Shown one piece after another: positions 19,576 through 28,675 of a DNA stretch of 36,620 bases. The DNA is from an uncultured Selenomonadaceae bacterium (GTDB lineage Bacteria; Bacillota; Negativicutes; Selenomonadales; Selenomonadaceae). Each line of letters begins with the position of its first letter. The first letter of the stretch is position 1. Location of the stretch: NCBI GenBank assembly GCA_905234365.1, contig CAJOHI010000011.1, positions 1-36,620 of the forward strand, in the 5' to 3' direction. The position numbers and the translations under genes are program-made. Below the pieces are notes generated by a model. The model was not told where the DNA came from. It saw nothing but the letters and a program-made list of their open reading frames with translations, and ran no database searches.

Positions 19576-20339
19576 ATGTTGTAATTCCAATGGCAGGAGA
19601 CAGTAAAATTTTTAAAGATTCAGGTTTCAAATACAATAAAAACTTCACTGAAATAAATCGAAAACCGTTATTTCAACATGTGTGTGAATCCGTGCTCAAA
19701 TTACAGGCAAACAAGTTTATATTTATCGTAAATCAAGAAGACGCACGCAAATATCATATTGATCGTTCATTGAAACTGCTTTCGCCGAAGTGTCATATAG
19801 TGGTAACGGAAGGCAAAACGGCCGGTGCAGCATGTAGCGTTCTTTTGGCAGCGGAACTCATAGATAACGAGGAAGAATTAATCATAAATAACGGTGATAT
19901 GATATTGGAATTAGATGTTCCGGCTATAATTGACAAGTTTCGTGCGGCAAATTGGGACGGTGGGATAATCACTTTTGAATCAGTTCACCCTCGTTGGTCA
20001 TTCGTTAGATTAGATGAAAACGATTATGTCATTGAAACTGCCGAAAAAAATCCTATCAGCAATTACGCAACGACAGGAGTTTATTATTTTAAACACGGTT
20101 CAGATTTTATATTTGGTGCTAAAGAGATGATTCGCAAAGATTCTAACGTTGAAGGCAATTATTATGTTTGTCCGGCGTACAACGAAATGATACTAAAACA
20201 AAAGATTATTGGTTGTTACAAAATAGATAATTCCCTTTATCACCCGTTGACAACACCAAAAGAAGTTGACGAGTATGAAGAATATCTAAAAGCAAATGAA
20301 AGACGAGGTTGTAACAGTGAAAAGTTCCAAATTGAGTGA
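19572..20339 (+). CDS. Nucleotidyltransferase-fold (NTP_transferase-like) protein, degenerate N-terminal signature
   Basis: Paralogue of 20668-21417: MNVVIPMAGDSKIF...TEGKTAGAACSVLLAAELIDNEEELIINNGDMIL. Overlaps the upstream HAD gene at ATGA. Confidence 0.8.
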   Translation: MNVVIPMAGDSKIFKDSGFKYNKNFTEINRKPLFQHVCESVLKLQANKFIFIVNQEDARKYHIDRSLKLLSPKCHIVVTEGKTAGAACSVLLAAELIDNEEELIINNGDMILELDVPAIIDKFRAANWDGGIITFESVHPRWSFVRLDENDYVIETAEKNPISNYATTGVYYFKHGSDFIFGAKEMIRKDSNVEGNYYVCPAYNEMILKQKIIGCYKIDNSLYHPLTTPKEVDEYEEYLKANERRGCNSEKFQIE

Positions 20340-20643
20340 TATGGTGCGCGGTTGGTTTGTAGGTAATTTTGATCCTACACTTTATCGTACTAATGATGTT
20401 GAAGTTGCGGTGAAAACTTATAAAGCCGGAGATATGGAAAGCGCACATTATCACAAGATCGCAACAGAAATAACTGTTGTAAATGAAGGTAATATCCGAA
20501 TGTTTAACAAAGTTTGGAAACGTGGTGACATAATCGTTGCCGAACCGAATGACGTTACGAGTTTTGAGGCTTTGACGGAAGCGGTTTTGACGGTTGTCAA
20601 ATTACCTGGTGCAAATAATGATAAATATCCGGCTGAAGAATAA
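20317..20643 (+). CDS. Cupin-like protein
   Basis: AVKTYKAGDMESAHYHKIATEITVVNEGNIRMFNKVWKRGDIIVAEPNDVTSFEA. GTG at 20317 with upstream gagg fits better than ATG at 20296. Confidence 0.65.
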   Translation: MKSSKLSDMVRGWFVGNFDPTLYRTNDVEVAVKTYKAGDMESAHYHKIATEITVVNEGNIRMFNKVWKRGDIIVAEPNDVTSFEALTEAVLTVVKLPGANNDKYPAEE

Positions 20644-20667
20644 TCATTGAATATGGAGTGATAAAAA

Positions 20668-21417
20668 GTGTTAAATATTGTCATACCTATGGCAGGACGT
20701 GGCAGCAGATTTGCAAATGCTGGTTATCAAATGCCAAAACCACTTATTGATGTTCATGGTCATTATATGATTGAATGTGTAACGGAAAATATAAGACCGA
20801 GTAGCGAACATCGTTTTATTTATCTTTGCTTGACAGAGCACCTTCAAAAATATGACTTGGAAACAAAACTCAATTATATTTCACCTAATTGTATAGTGGT
20901 GCCGGTTGACAAAGTTACTGAAGGCGCAGCTTGCACCGTGTTGCTTGCTGAAAAATTTATTGACAACAATGAGCCTTTAATGATTGCAAATTCCGATCAG
21001 TACGTTGACATTAATATTAATGATTATCTTGCAGCAGGTAAAGGATACGACGGTCTTATAATGACAATGTTTGCTGACGATAATAAGTGGTCGTTCATAA
21101 AATATGACGAATCACGAAATGTAACAATGGTGCGTGAAAAAGAAGTCATTTCAAATGAGGCAACTGTTGGAATTTATAATTTTACACATGGTTGCGATTA
21201 TGTTAAATATGCTCATGAAATGATTGATTCCAATCTTCGTGTCAATAATGAATTTTACGTAGCGCCGGTTTACAATATGTTAATTGATGACGGTAAGAAA
21301 ATTACTTTTTACAATATCGGTTCATTAGAGGCAGGAATGTATGGGCTTGGTGTGCCAGAGGATTTAAATAAATTTTTAAACAATCCTTTGTCAAAGAAAA
21401 TTTTTAAAGGAAGATAA
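20668..21417 (+). CDS. Sugar/alcohol-phosphate nucleotidyltransferase (NTP_transferase family)
   Basis: MLNIVIPMAGRGSRFANAGYQMPKPLIDVHGHYMIECV...VTEGAACTVLLAEKFIDNNEPLMIANSDQYV. Confidence 0.88.
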   Translation: MLNIVIPMAGRGSRFANAGYQMPKPLIDVHGHYMIECVTENIRPSSEHRFIYLCLTEHLQKYDLETKLNYISPNCIVVPVDKVTEGAACTVLLAEKFIDNNEPLMIANSDQYVDININDYLAAGKGYDGLIMTMFADDNKWSFIKYDESRNVTMVREKEVISNEATVGIYNFTHGCDYVKYAHEMIDSNLRVNNEFYVAPVYNMLIDDGKKITFYNIGSLEAGMYGLGVPEDLNKFLNNPLSKKIFKGR

Positions 21418-21421
21418 TTTA

Positions 21422-22882
21422 ATGTTTGATATAATAAAAGTAAATCGACTTGTTGAAATGACAGAGCGTCTTTCAAAGGCATATCCAAAAGTTTATTTGG
21501 TACTTGAAGAATTTAATATTGATGCAATTCCAATGTTAAAGTACGCAAAATTTAATCTTCGAGCGGTTTTACAAGAAGCACAAGAATCAATATCAAAAAA
21601 CATATTGGGCGTTCCATTGATGAGGACTGTCGACGCCGTAAAATATTTTGACCGCAAGTCAATGATAGTTATTGTAAAAAAATCGCCATTAGCCGAACCG
21701 CTTAGAGAAATTACAACTAACGTTGCAAATAAACAAATTACATTACCGGCATTAATACTTTCAACAGAAGAAGTAAGTGCCATGCTTGATAGAATGACGC
21801 TTATGAATTTGTATAATCAATATAACATAAACGGCGTAAATATTATTGGCAATCAGTTGATAAGGTTAATGCGCGGATTACAAACATTTACCGGAGTTGA
21901 TTATCATTTAAAGTACCAATTATATGGACCGGAAAATAATATTGCCAAGATTTTTGATATAGATGACACGGCTATTGTAATTCAAGGTCCGTTAATGCAT
22001 GAAAATAATTTTACAATTAAAACCGCTCAAACTTATCGCACACGCTATCCAAACATTCCTATAGTTATATCTACATGGAAAGGCGAGGCCAATGATGACT
22101 TCCGAAATGCATGTAAAAATATTTCTGTGGTACTGCTGGAAAATGATCTGCCTGAAGACGAGGCTTATTCTCACGTAAATCATCAAATTAAAAGTTCATA
22201 TGAAGGCGTTAATTATATAGTCAAGAATACGAATGTAAAATATATTTTAAAAACTCGAACAGATCAAAGGATTAATCGTCCTGATTTTTTGATGTATTTT
22301 AGAAATTTACAAAAAGCATTTCCGCCGATTGATAACAAATTAGAAGGTCGATTAGTTGTCATAAATAATGCAAATACGCACATTTGGATTCCATTTTTTA
22401 TTAGTGATTTTTTGGCTTTCGGTTTTACATCGGACATATTAAAACTTTATTCTTTGAAACTTCAAGATACAAAGAGCGGCGAATCAAAATATTTTTCTCA
22501 TCATAGAAACAGATTTGAATATCATATCAGAGCAGTTCTTGATAAATCAAAATTAAATTTCTACGCTTTTCTGCCTCTTATTTCATCTTTGTCTAAACAA
22601 AATCGGAAACTATATAATTTCAATAGAATGAATAAACGTTTTTTTACTCCGGAAAGTTATATAATGAAAAGTTTTTATGAAAAACATATTGCACCTATAG
22701 ATTATACAAAATATCTTGAAACTTATTGGAAGTTTATGCGTGATTATCTGATAGTTGCAGATAGTGAAACGTTTCTTTTTGATTGGCAAAAATATAACAC
22801 ATATTTTACATATCAAGACTTTGAGGGAAGTCATTTCGATCATGGAAAATGGCTACACTTGTACAACAATCTTAATATTTAA
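21422..22882 (+). CDS. WavE-family polysaccharide/LPS synthesis protein (intact paralogue of 2350-3839)
   Basis: IDDTAIVIQGPLMHENNFTIKTAQTYRTRYPNIPIVISTWKGE...YILKTRTDQRINRPDFLMYFRNL. Confidence 0.85.
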   Translation: MFDIIKVNRLVEMTERLSKAYPKVYLVLEEFNIDAIPMLKYAKFNLRAVLQEAQESISKNILGVPLMRTVDAVKYFDRKSMIVIVKKSPLAEPLREITTNVANKQITLPALILSTEEVSAMLDRMTLMNLYNQYNINGVNIIGNQLIRLMRGLQTFTGVDYHLKYQLYGPENNIAKIFDIDDTAIVIQGPLMHENNFTIKTAQTYRTRYPNIPIVISTWKGEANDDFRNACKNISVVLLENDLPEDEAYSHVNHQIKSSYEGVNYIVKNTNVKYILKTRTDQRINRPDFLMYFRNLQKAFPPIDNKLEGRLVVINNANTHIWIPFFISDFLAFGFTSDILKLYSLKLQDTKSGESKYFSHHRNRFEYHIRAVLDKSKLNFYAFLPLISSLSKQNRKLYNFNRMNKRFFTPESYIMKSFYEKHIAPIDYTKYLETYWKFMRDYLIVADSETFLFDWQKYNTYFTYQDFEGSHFDHGKWLHLYNNLNI

Positions 22883-22911
22883 AACATTTTAACGATGTTT
22901 GCATAAATTAT

Positions 22912-22938
22912 CGCTCCAATTATTCGGAGTGTTTTTTT
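22912..22938 (+). terminator. Intrinsic terminator at end of glycan operon
   Basis: CGCTCC / CGGAGTG stem followed by TTTTTTT. Confidence 0.6.
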
Positions 22939-23053
22939 GTACGATAGATTCAGTTAAAATTATTATGTAAGGCAGGAAAAAATTAATGCGGTGTTGAATA
23001 TTTTTATAAATGTTTTGACATCAAAGCACGAAAGCGATAAAGAGGGCGATATA

Positions 23054-24739
23054 ATGATTAACGAGACACTGCAAAAATTATTGATTGTTGATGAATCTGA
23101 AAACAATCGCATTGCTATTAAAAATATTTTACAAGATGAATATGAATTTGTAGAAGCTGCAAGCATTGAAGAAGCAATTAACACAATCGAAAGATGTACG
23201 ATTGATGTTGTGCTTGCTGATTTAAAATTTATATCGCAACTCAAAGACAATGATAAAATTTTACAAATTCCTCTTATCGCAATGGTAGATTCAAGTGATG
23301 TTGACGCCGGAGCAATAGCTATAGAGAGCGGTGCTTTTGAAGTTATTGCAAAGCCTCTTAATCAGACCTTAGTAAGTTATCGGATTCACAATGTAATTAA
23401 ACATTTTAAAGACGCTGAGAGTGTGCAGATTTTGAAGGATAAGCAAATTATTGAAATGCACAAATATGTTGAAATGGACGCTTTGACAGGACTTATCAAT
23501 CGTGAGACTTTTTACAAGCGTGCAGCGGCACTTATGCAGGTAAACATTGAAACTAAATATTATATAATTTACTTTGACATATCTTGTTTCAAGGCTATTA
23601 ATGATTTGTTTCACATTGAGACTGGTAATTTGATTTTAAGGACAGCAGCAAATTATTTTAGAACGGTCATTGATCCTAAAGTTGGATTATGCAGCAGAAT
23701 TGAGGCAGATCATTTTATTATTTGCGTTCCGCAGGATAAAATTGACATTGAAAAATTGATTATCGGTCTTGATGTTACAGTTCAGGCACTTGGCATTGGA
23801 CATAATATTTTATTCTATGCTGGAATTTATCCGGTCAATAATCCTTCGCTTCCGGTCGATCAGATGTGTGATCGTGCGAATATGGCGCTTCGTAAAATTA
23901 AAGGCAATTATATGAATCGCTACGCTTATTATGATGCCGGAATGCGCGAATTAATGTTACAGGATCAAATGATTGTCAGAGATATGGAAACGGCACTTCA
24001 AGAAAATCAATTTTCGATCTTTTTGCAACCGATTTATGATATAAAGCGCAACACGATAAACAGTGCTGAAGCGCTTGTACGTTGGTTTCACCCGATCAAT
24101 GGCATGATTTCACCTGGTAAATTTATACCGGTTTTTGAGCGAAACGGATTTATTGTTAAGACTGACAGATTTGTTTGGGAAGAAGTTTGTAAATTTATTC
24201 AACGTCAGCGCGAGGAAACGGGCGAGGTCACACCTGTCTCCGTTAATGTGTCGCGTCTGAACTTTTATAACCTTGACCTGTTGGAATTTTTACTTGGACT
24301 ACTTGAAAGGTACGAACTTGAATCTTGGATGTTGAAACTTGAAATAACTGAAAGTGCATATATGGACAATTCTCATCAACTCATGTCAATTATAAAGGTC
24401 TTTCGCGAAGAAGGTTTTCCGGTACTTATGGACGATTTTGGCAGTGGTTACTCGTCGCTCAATATGCTTAAAAATCTGCCGGTTGACGTATTGAAAGTTG
24501 ACATGGCGTTTGTACGCGAATTGGAAGAATCGGAACGTGCTTATATGATCTTGAAATTTATTATGAATTTAGCTAAAGATTTAGGAATGGACGTGATAGT
24601 TGAAGGCGTTGAGACGAAAAAGCAGTTGGATTATCTTGTACATCTCGGTGCTGATAAGATTCAAGGGTACTACTTCTCGAAGCCGCTGCCTGTACCGGAA
24701 TTTAAAAAGTTGTTAAAAGAAAATAAAATTTGTAAGTGA
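23054..24739 (+). CDS. Receiver - degenerate GGDEF - EAL protein (predicted c-di-GMP phosphodiesterase)
   Basis: LLIVDESENNR receiver-like N-terminus; SRIEADHF in place of GGDEF; EAL domain SAEALVRWFHP, LEITESAYMDN, LMDDFGSGYSSLNML, DVIVEGVETKKQLDYL, QGYYFSKPLP. ATG at 23054 after gagggcgat. Confidence 0.88.
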   Translation: MINETLQKLLIVDESENNRIAIKNILQDEYEFVEAASIEEAINTIERCTIDVVLADLKFISQLKDNDKILQIPLIAMVDSSDVDAGAIAIESGAFEVIAKPLNQTLVSYRIHNVIKHFKDAESVQILKDKQIIEMHKYVEMDALTGLINRETFYKRAAALMQVNIETKYYIIYFDISCFKAINDLFHIETGNLILRTAANYFRTVIDPKVGLCSRIEADHFIICVPQDKIDIEKLIIGLDVTVQALGIGHNILFYAGIYPVNNPSLPVDQMCDRANMALRKIKGNYMNRYAYYDAGMRELMLQDQMIVRDMETALQENQFSIFLQPIYDIKRNTINSAEALVRWFHPINGMISPGKFIPVFERNGFIVKTDRFVWEEVCKFIQRQREETGEVTPVSVNVSRLNFYNLDLLEFLLGLLERYELESWMLKLEITESAYMDNSHQLMSIIKVFREEGFPVLMDDFGSGYSSLNMLKNLPVDVLKVDMAFVRELEESERAYMILKFIMNLAKDLGMDVIVEGVETKKQLDYLVHLGADKIQGYYFSKPLPVPEFKKLLKENKICK

Positions 24740-24751
24740 GGGTTAAGTCTT

Positions 24752-25608
24752 ATGAATCATATTAATGAAATTGTTTTAGATTTTGAGCCACGAAAAAATG
24801 TATTATCTAAAATTCCAGTAGTTCCTAATGAACCAGAGATGTCTGAATTTGAATCAGCGTTTCTTTGTGGTCTCTTGAAGAAATTTAAACCAAAAAAAGT
24901 TCTTGAAATTGGTGTAGCAGGTGGAGCTACTACCGCAATAATGCTACAATGTTTAGAGGATATAAAAGTAAGTAAGGGGGGGGGGAGAGAGATTATTACA
25001 TGTACTCGGTAGATTTTTCTCAAAAGTTTTACCGGGATACAAGTAAACAAAGTGGTTTTATCGCAGAAGAAGCTAAAAAATTATTAAATTTGAAAAATCA
25101 TAAATTTTATTTAGGTGCTGGAGTAACATCATTTTTAGAGGAAATAGGAAAAGATATAGATTTTGTTATGTTAGATACCATGCACATAACTCCAGGCGAA
25201 ATTTTAGATTTTTTAGTAATTCTTCCTTATTTGAAAAGTAATGCTGTTGTTTGTTTACATGATGTAGCACTTTGTCAACGTGGTCCAGAAGCCAGGAATG
25301 CTACTGCAACCGGTTTGTTATTCAGTTCTGTAACGGCTGATAAAATGATCAATTTGATTCCAGATGATGGAAATATTAAATTTTTGTATCCTAATATCGG
25401 TGCATTTCAAATCAATCAATATACATTAAAAGAAATCATTAATGTTGTGATGGCACTTATGATACCCTGGTCGTATGTGCCTCAAAATATTGAATTGAAA
25501 AATTATACAAAATTTATACATCATTACTATGATAAAAATATTTGTAGTATTTATGATGAAATGGTAAAAATGAATCTTTATAACATGATTATGACGTCAT
25601 ATAAATAA
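24752..25608 (+). pseudogene. Class I SAM-methyltransferase / cephalosporin-hydroxylase-like gene, frame-disrupted at a G10 tract (probable phase-OFF state)
   Basis: N-part ORF 24752-25012 (KKVLEIGVAGGATTAIMLQCLEDIKVSKGGG) and C-part ORF 25000-25608 (MYSVDFSQKFYRDTSKQSGFI...DFVMLDTMHITPGEILDFLVILPYLK). G8 or G11 gives continuous ...VSKGG(G)ERDYYMYSVDFSQKF... Confidence 0.85.
24976..24985 (+). repeat. Poly-G (G10) homopolymer tract in coding sequence
   Basis: Direct reading: agtaa GGGGGGGGGG agagag. Confidence 0.95.
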
Positions 25609-25643
25609 AAGATTAAATTAATTTATGGTTGGGGGTAATTTTA

Positions 25644-26402
25644 ATGCCGGCTATTAAAAAGGAAAATTTTGGAACACTTAGCAACGGACAAACGGCGTCA
25701 ATTTACACACTTCGCAACAACAAGGGCAATGAGCTTAAAGTCACTGATTATGGTGCTCGTGTCGTGTCTTTGAGGTTTCGCAATAAGGATTTTGAAAACA
25801 AATTTGTGCTTGTTGGTTATGATAATGTCGCTGATTATGAAAAAGATGACAAAGGTCGCGGCGTAGTTTATGTTGACGGCATTGAAAATCTTGACAAAAA
25901 GATTTGGGATACTTCTGAGCATGTTGAGGGCGTCACTTTTTCGACGAGAGACGGCGACAAGGAAATTTCTGTCACTTATAGTATTTCAAACGACAATGAG
26001 ATTAGCGTCAAATATGAAGGCAAGGGCGTCAACGATGTTACATCTTCGTTTACTTTCAGTGCCGACGTGATGACGAATCCTGACTTTAAAATCTTTTCTG
26101 ACGAGTTTAAAGGCGGCAATTCCGGTGCATGGACACTTATTAATAAGCCGGCTGAAGTTGAATTTGTTGAAGGCATGTTTGGCTTTGATATTGGCTGTCC
26201 GATTGATTATTATGACGCAGGTCTCAAAAATGCGGCTGAAATTCTTTCTGATGAAGCGAATATGTTGTTGCAGATTTATGCCAATCAAGATAAAATTCAC
26301 GTTGACAATGCTGACGGTGGTTTTGCGATTAAGACTTCGGGCAGTAAGTTTGATAACGGCGTAATTAAATCGCAAACAGTTTACGTTATTAAAAATAAAT
26401 AA
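25644..26402 (+). CDS. Aldose 1-epimerase (GalM)-fold protein, short and divergent
   Basis: FGTLSNGQTASIYTLRNNKGNELKVTDYGARVVSLRF...FVLVGYDNVADYEKD; ATG at 25644 (MPAIKKENFG). Confidence 0.7.
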   Translation: MPAIKKENFGTLSNGQTASIYTLRNNKGNELKVTDYGARVVSLRFRNKDFENKFVLVGYDNVADYEKDDKGRGVVYVDGIENLDKKIWDTSEHVEGVTFSTRDGDKEISVTYSISNDNEISVKYEGKGVNDVTSSFTFSADVMTNPDFKIFSDEFKGGNSGAWTLINKPAEVEFVEGMFGFDIGCPIDYYDAGLKNAAEILSDEANMLLQIYANQDKIHVDNADGGFAIKTSGSKFDNGVIKSQTVYVIKNK

Positions 26403-26448
26403 AGCACAAATCATAGTAACGAGCATTACAGTTTAGGGGGGTCTTTTT

Positions 26449-27639
26449 TTGAATATTCATGAATATCAGAGCAAAGCTATCCTCAATAGTTACGGTGTTG
26501 CGGTTCCCAATGGCAAGCCGGCTTTTAGCGTTGAGGAAGCTGTCAAGAACGCTGAAGAAATTGGGAGTAAAGTTATCGTTGTAAAGGCACAGATTCATGC
26601 AGGTGGTCGCGGAAAGGCAGGTGGAGTTAAACTTGCCAAGTCCATTGATGAGGTTAAAAATTATGCAGCAGAGTTGCTTGGCAAAGTTTTAGTTACTCAC
26701 CAGACCGGACAAAGCGGCAAGAAAGTCAATCGCCTGTTGATTGAGGAAGGTTCAAATATCAAGAAGGAATATTATTTAAGTTTCGTCATTGACAGGCAAA
26801 CGGCTCGTGTTGTGATGATTGGCAGTTCCGAAGGCGGCATGGAGATTGAAAAGGTAGCTGCCGAAATGCCGGATAAGATTGTCAAGGAGTATATTGATCC
26901 GGTGATTGGTCTTGCTCCGTTCCAAGCGTCAAGAATGGCTTATGCAATGGGTTTTCCGGCGGCGGCAATTCGCAAGGTGACTAAATTGATGAATTGTCTT
27001 TATAATGCCTTCATTGACAAAGATTGTTCGCTGGCTGAAATTAATCCGCTTGTTGTCACTGAAGATGATGACGTTATTGCACTTGACGCAAAACTTAATT
27101 TTGATGACAGTGCCATTTTTAAACACCCGGATATTGAGGAACTTCGCGACGAGACGGAAGAAGATTCTAAGGAACTTCGTGCGAACAAAGCCGGTCTTAG
27201 TTATGTCAATCTTGGTGGAAATGTTGCCTGTATGGTCAATGGTGCCGGTCTTGCAATGGCGACGGTTGATATTTTGAAGCATTACGGCGGCGAACCGGCT
27301 AACTTTCTTGATGTTGGCGGCGATTCCTCACCGGAAAAAATTGCTGAGGCGTTCCAAATTATGCTTGACGGCGGGCAGTCAAAGGGCATTTTCGTAAATA
27401 TTTTTGGCGGCATAAATCGTTGTGACGCGATTGCAAATGGCATTATCGAAGCGGCAAAGATTATCTCCGAAGACGGAAAGTCAATTCCGGTGCCGGTTGT
27501 TGTTCGCCTTGAAGGTACTAACGTTGAACTTGGTCGTCAAATTTTGAAAGACTCACCGATTAAAAATGTCATTATGGCACCGACAATGGAAGACGGCGCT
27601 AAGGAGATAGTTCGTCTGGTTGAAGAAGCGACTAATTAA
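26449..27639 (+). CDS. sucC: Succinyl-CoA ligase (ADP-forming) beta subunit
   Basis: TTG start, [62 protein letters not shown]. Confidence 0.95.
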   Translation: MNIHEYQSKAILNSYGVAVPNGKPAFSVEEAVKNAEEIGSKVIVVKAQIHAGGRGKAGGVKLAKSIDEVKNYAAELLGKVLVTHQTGQSGKKVNRLLIEEGSNIKKEYYLSFVIDRQTARVVMIGSSEGGMEIEKVAAEMPDKIVKEYIDPVIGLAPFQASRMAYAMGFPAAAIRKVTKLMNCLYNAFIDKDCSLAEINPLVVTEDDDVIALDAKLNFDDSAIFKHPDIEELRDETEEDSKELRANKAGLSYVNLGGNVACMVNGAGLAMATVDILKHYGGEPANFLDVGGDSSPEKIAEAFQIMLDGGQSKGIFVNIFGGINRCDAIANGIIEAAKIISEDGKSIPVPVVVRLEGTNVELGRQILKDSPIKNVIMAPTMEDGAKEIVRLVEEATN

Positions 27640-27660
27640 TTAATTGTAGGTGAAATAAAT

Positions 27661-28566
27661 ATGAGTATACTTGTAAATAAAGATACGAAAGTCATTGTTC
27701 AAGGCATTACCGGCAAGCAAGCGACTTTTCATACGAAACAAATGATTGCATACGGCACCAAGATTGTTGGCGGCGTCACGCCTGGCAAGGCTGGTCAGCA
27801 GGTTGAAGGCGTTGCGGTTTTCAACACTGTCAAAGAAGCAGTTGAGGCTACAGGTGCTACGGCATCTGTCATTTACGTTCCGGCGAGGTTTGCGGCGGAT
27901 TCGATAATGGAAGCTGTCGACGCGGCTCTTGATGTCGTCGTTTGCATTACTGAACACATTCCGGTGCTTGAAATGGTTAAAGTTCGCCGTTATATGGAAG
28001 GCAAAAAGACTCATTTGATTGGTCCTAACTGTCCGGGAATTATGACTACCGGCGAATGCAAACTTGGAATTATTCCAGGCAACGTGCAGAAAAAGGGTCA
28101 TGTTGGATTGGTTTCACGATCTGGAACCTTGACTTATGAAGCAGCATTTCAACTCATGAACGCTGGAATTGGCATTACGACTTCAGTTGGTATCGGCGGA
28201 GACCCAGTTAAAGGCACTGATTTTATTGATGTGCTGGAACTTTTTAAAGCTGATCCGGATACTAAGGCCGTACTTATGATTGGCGAAATTGGCGGCAGTG
28301 CTGAAGAAGACGCCGCGAAGTGGATTTCCGAAAACATGCCTGACAAACCGGTGACGGCTTTTATTGCTGGTCGTCAAGCGCCGCCGGGTAAACGTATGGG
28401 TCATGCAGGTGCAATTATCAGCGGCGGTAAAGGCACGGCTGGCGATAAGATTAAGGCACTAAACGCCGTCAACATTCAAGTTGCAGACACAGTTGCTCAC
28501 ATTGGTGACACTGTGGTTGACACCCTTAAAAAAGCTGGAATTTACGACATTTGTCACACTTGCTAA
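27661..28566 (+). CDS. sucD: Succinyl-CoA ligase alpha subunit
   Basis: [76 protein letters not shown]. Confidence 0.95.
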   Translation: MSILVNKDTKVIVQGITGKQATFHTKQMIAYGTKIVGGVTPGKAGQQVEGVAVFNTVKEAVEATGATASVIYVPARFAADSIMEAVDAALDVVVCITEHIPVLEMVKVRRYMEGKKTHLIGPNCPGIMTTGECKLGIIPGNVQKKGHVGLVSRSGTLTYEAAFQLMNAGIGITTSVGIGGDPVKGTDFIDVLELFKADPDTKAVLMIGEIGGSAEEDAAKWISENMPDKPVTAFIAGRQAPPGKRMGHAGAIISGGKGTAGDKIKALNAVNIQVADTVAHIGDTVVDTLKKAGIYDICHTC

Positions 28567-28675
28567 TCAATTATATTATTAGACAGGTTTTGATTGCCTG
28601 TATTTTTTTTGCGATTGATTTTTTTGCAACTATGAGATAAAATATAAAAATACTTGAAATGAGGAGTGAATTATT

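Noticed and set aside
25000-25608. Treating ORF 25000-25608 as a separate gene
   Set aside because: It begins mid-domain; the upstream ORF holds the SAM-binding half and joins it at G8/G11.
25629-25643. G5 run before galM-like gene as another phase tract
   Set aside because: Only 5 Gs and consistent with a simple Shine-Dalgarno sequence.
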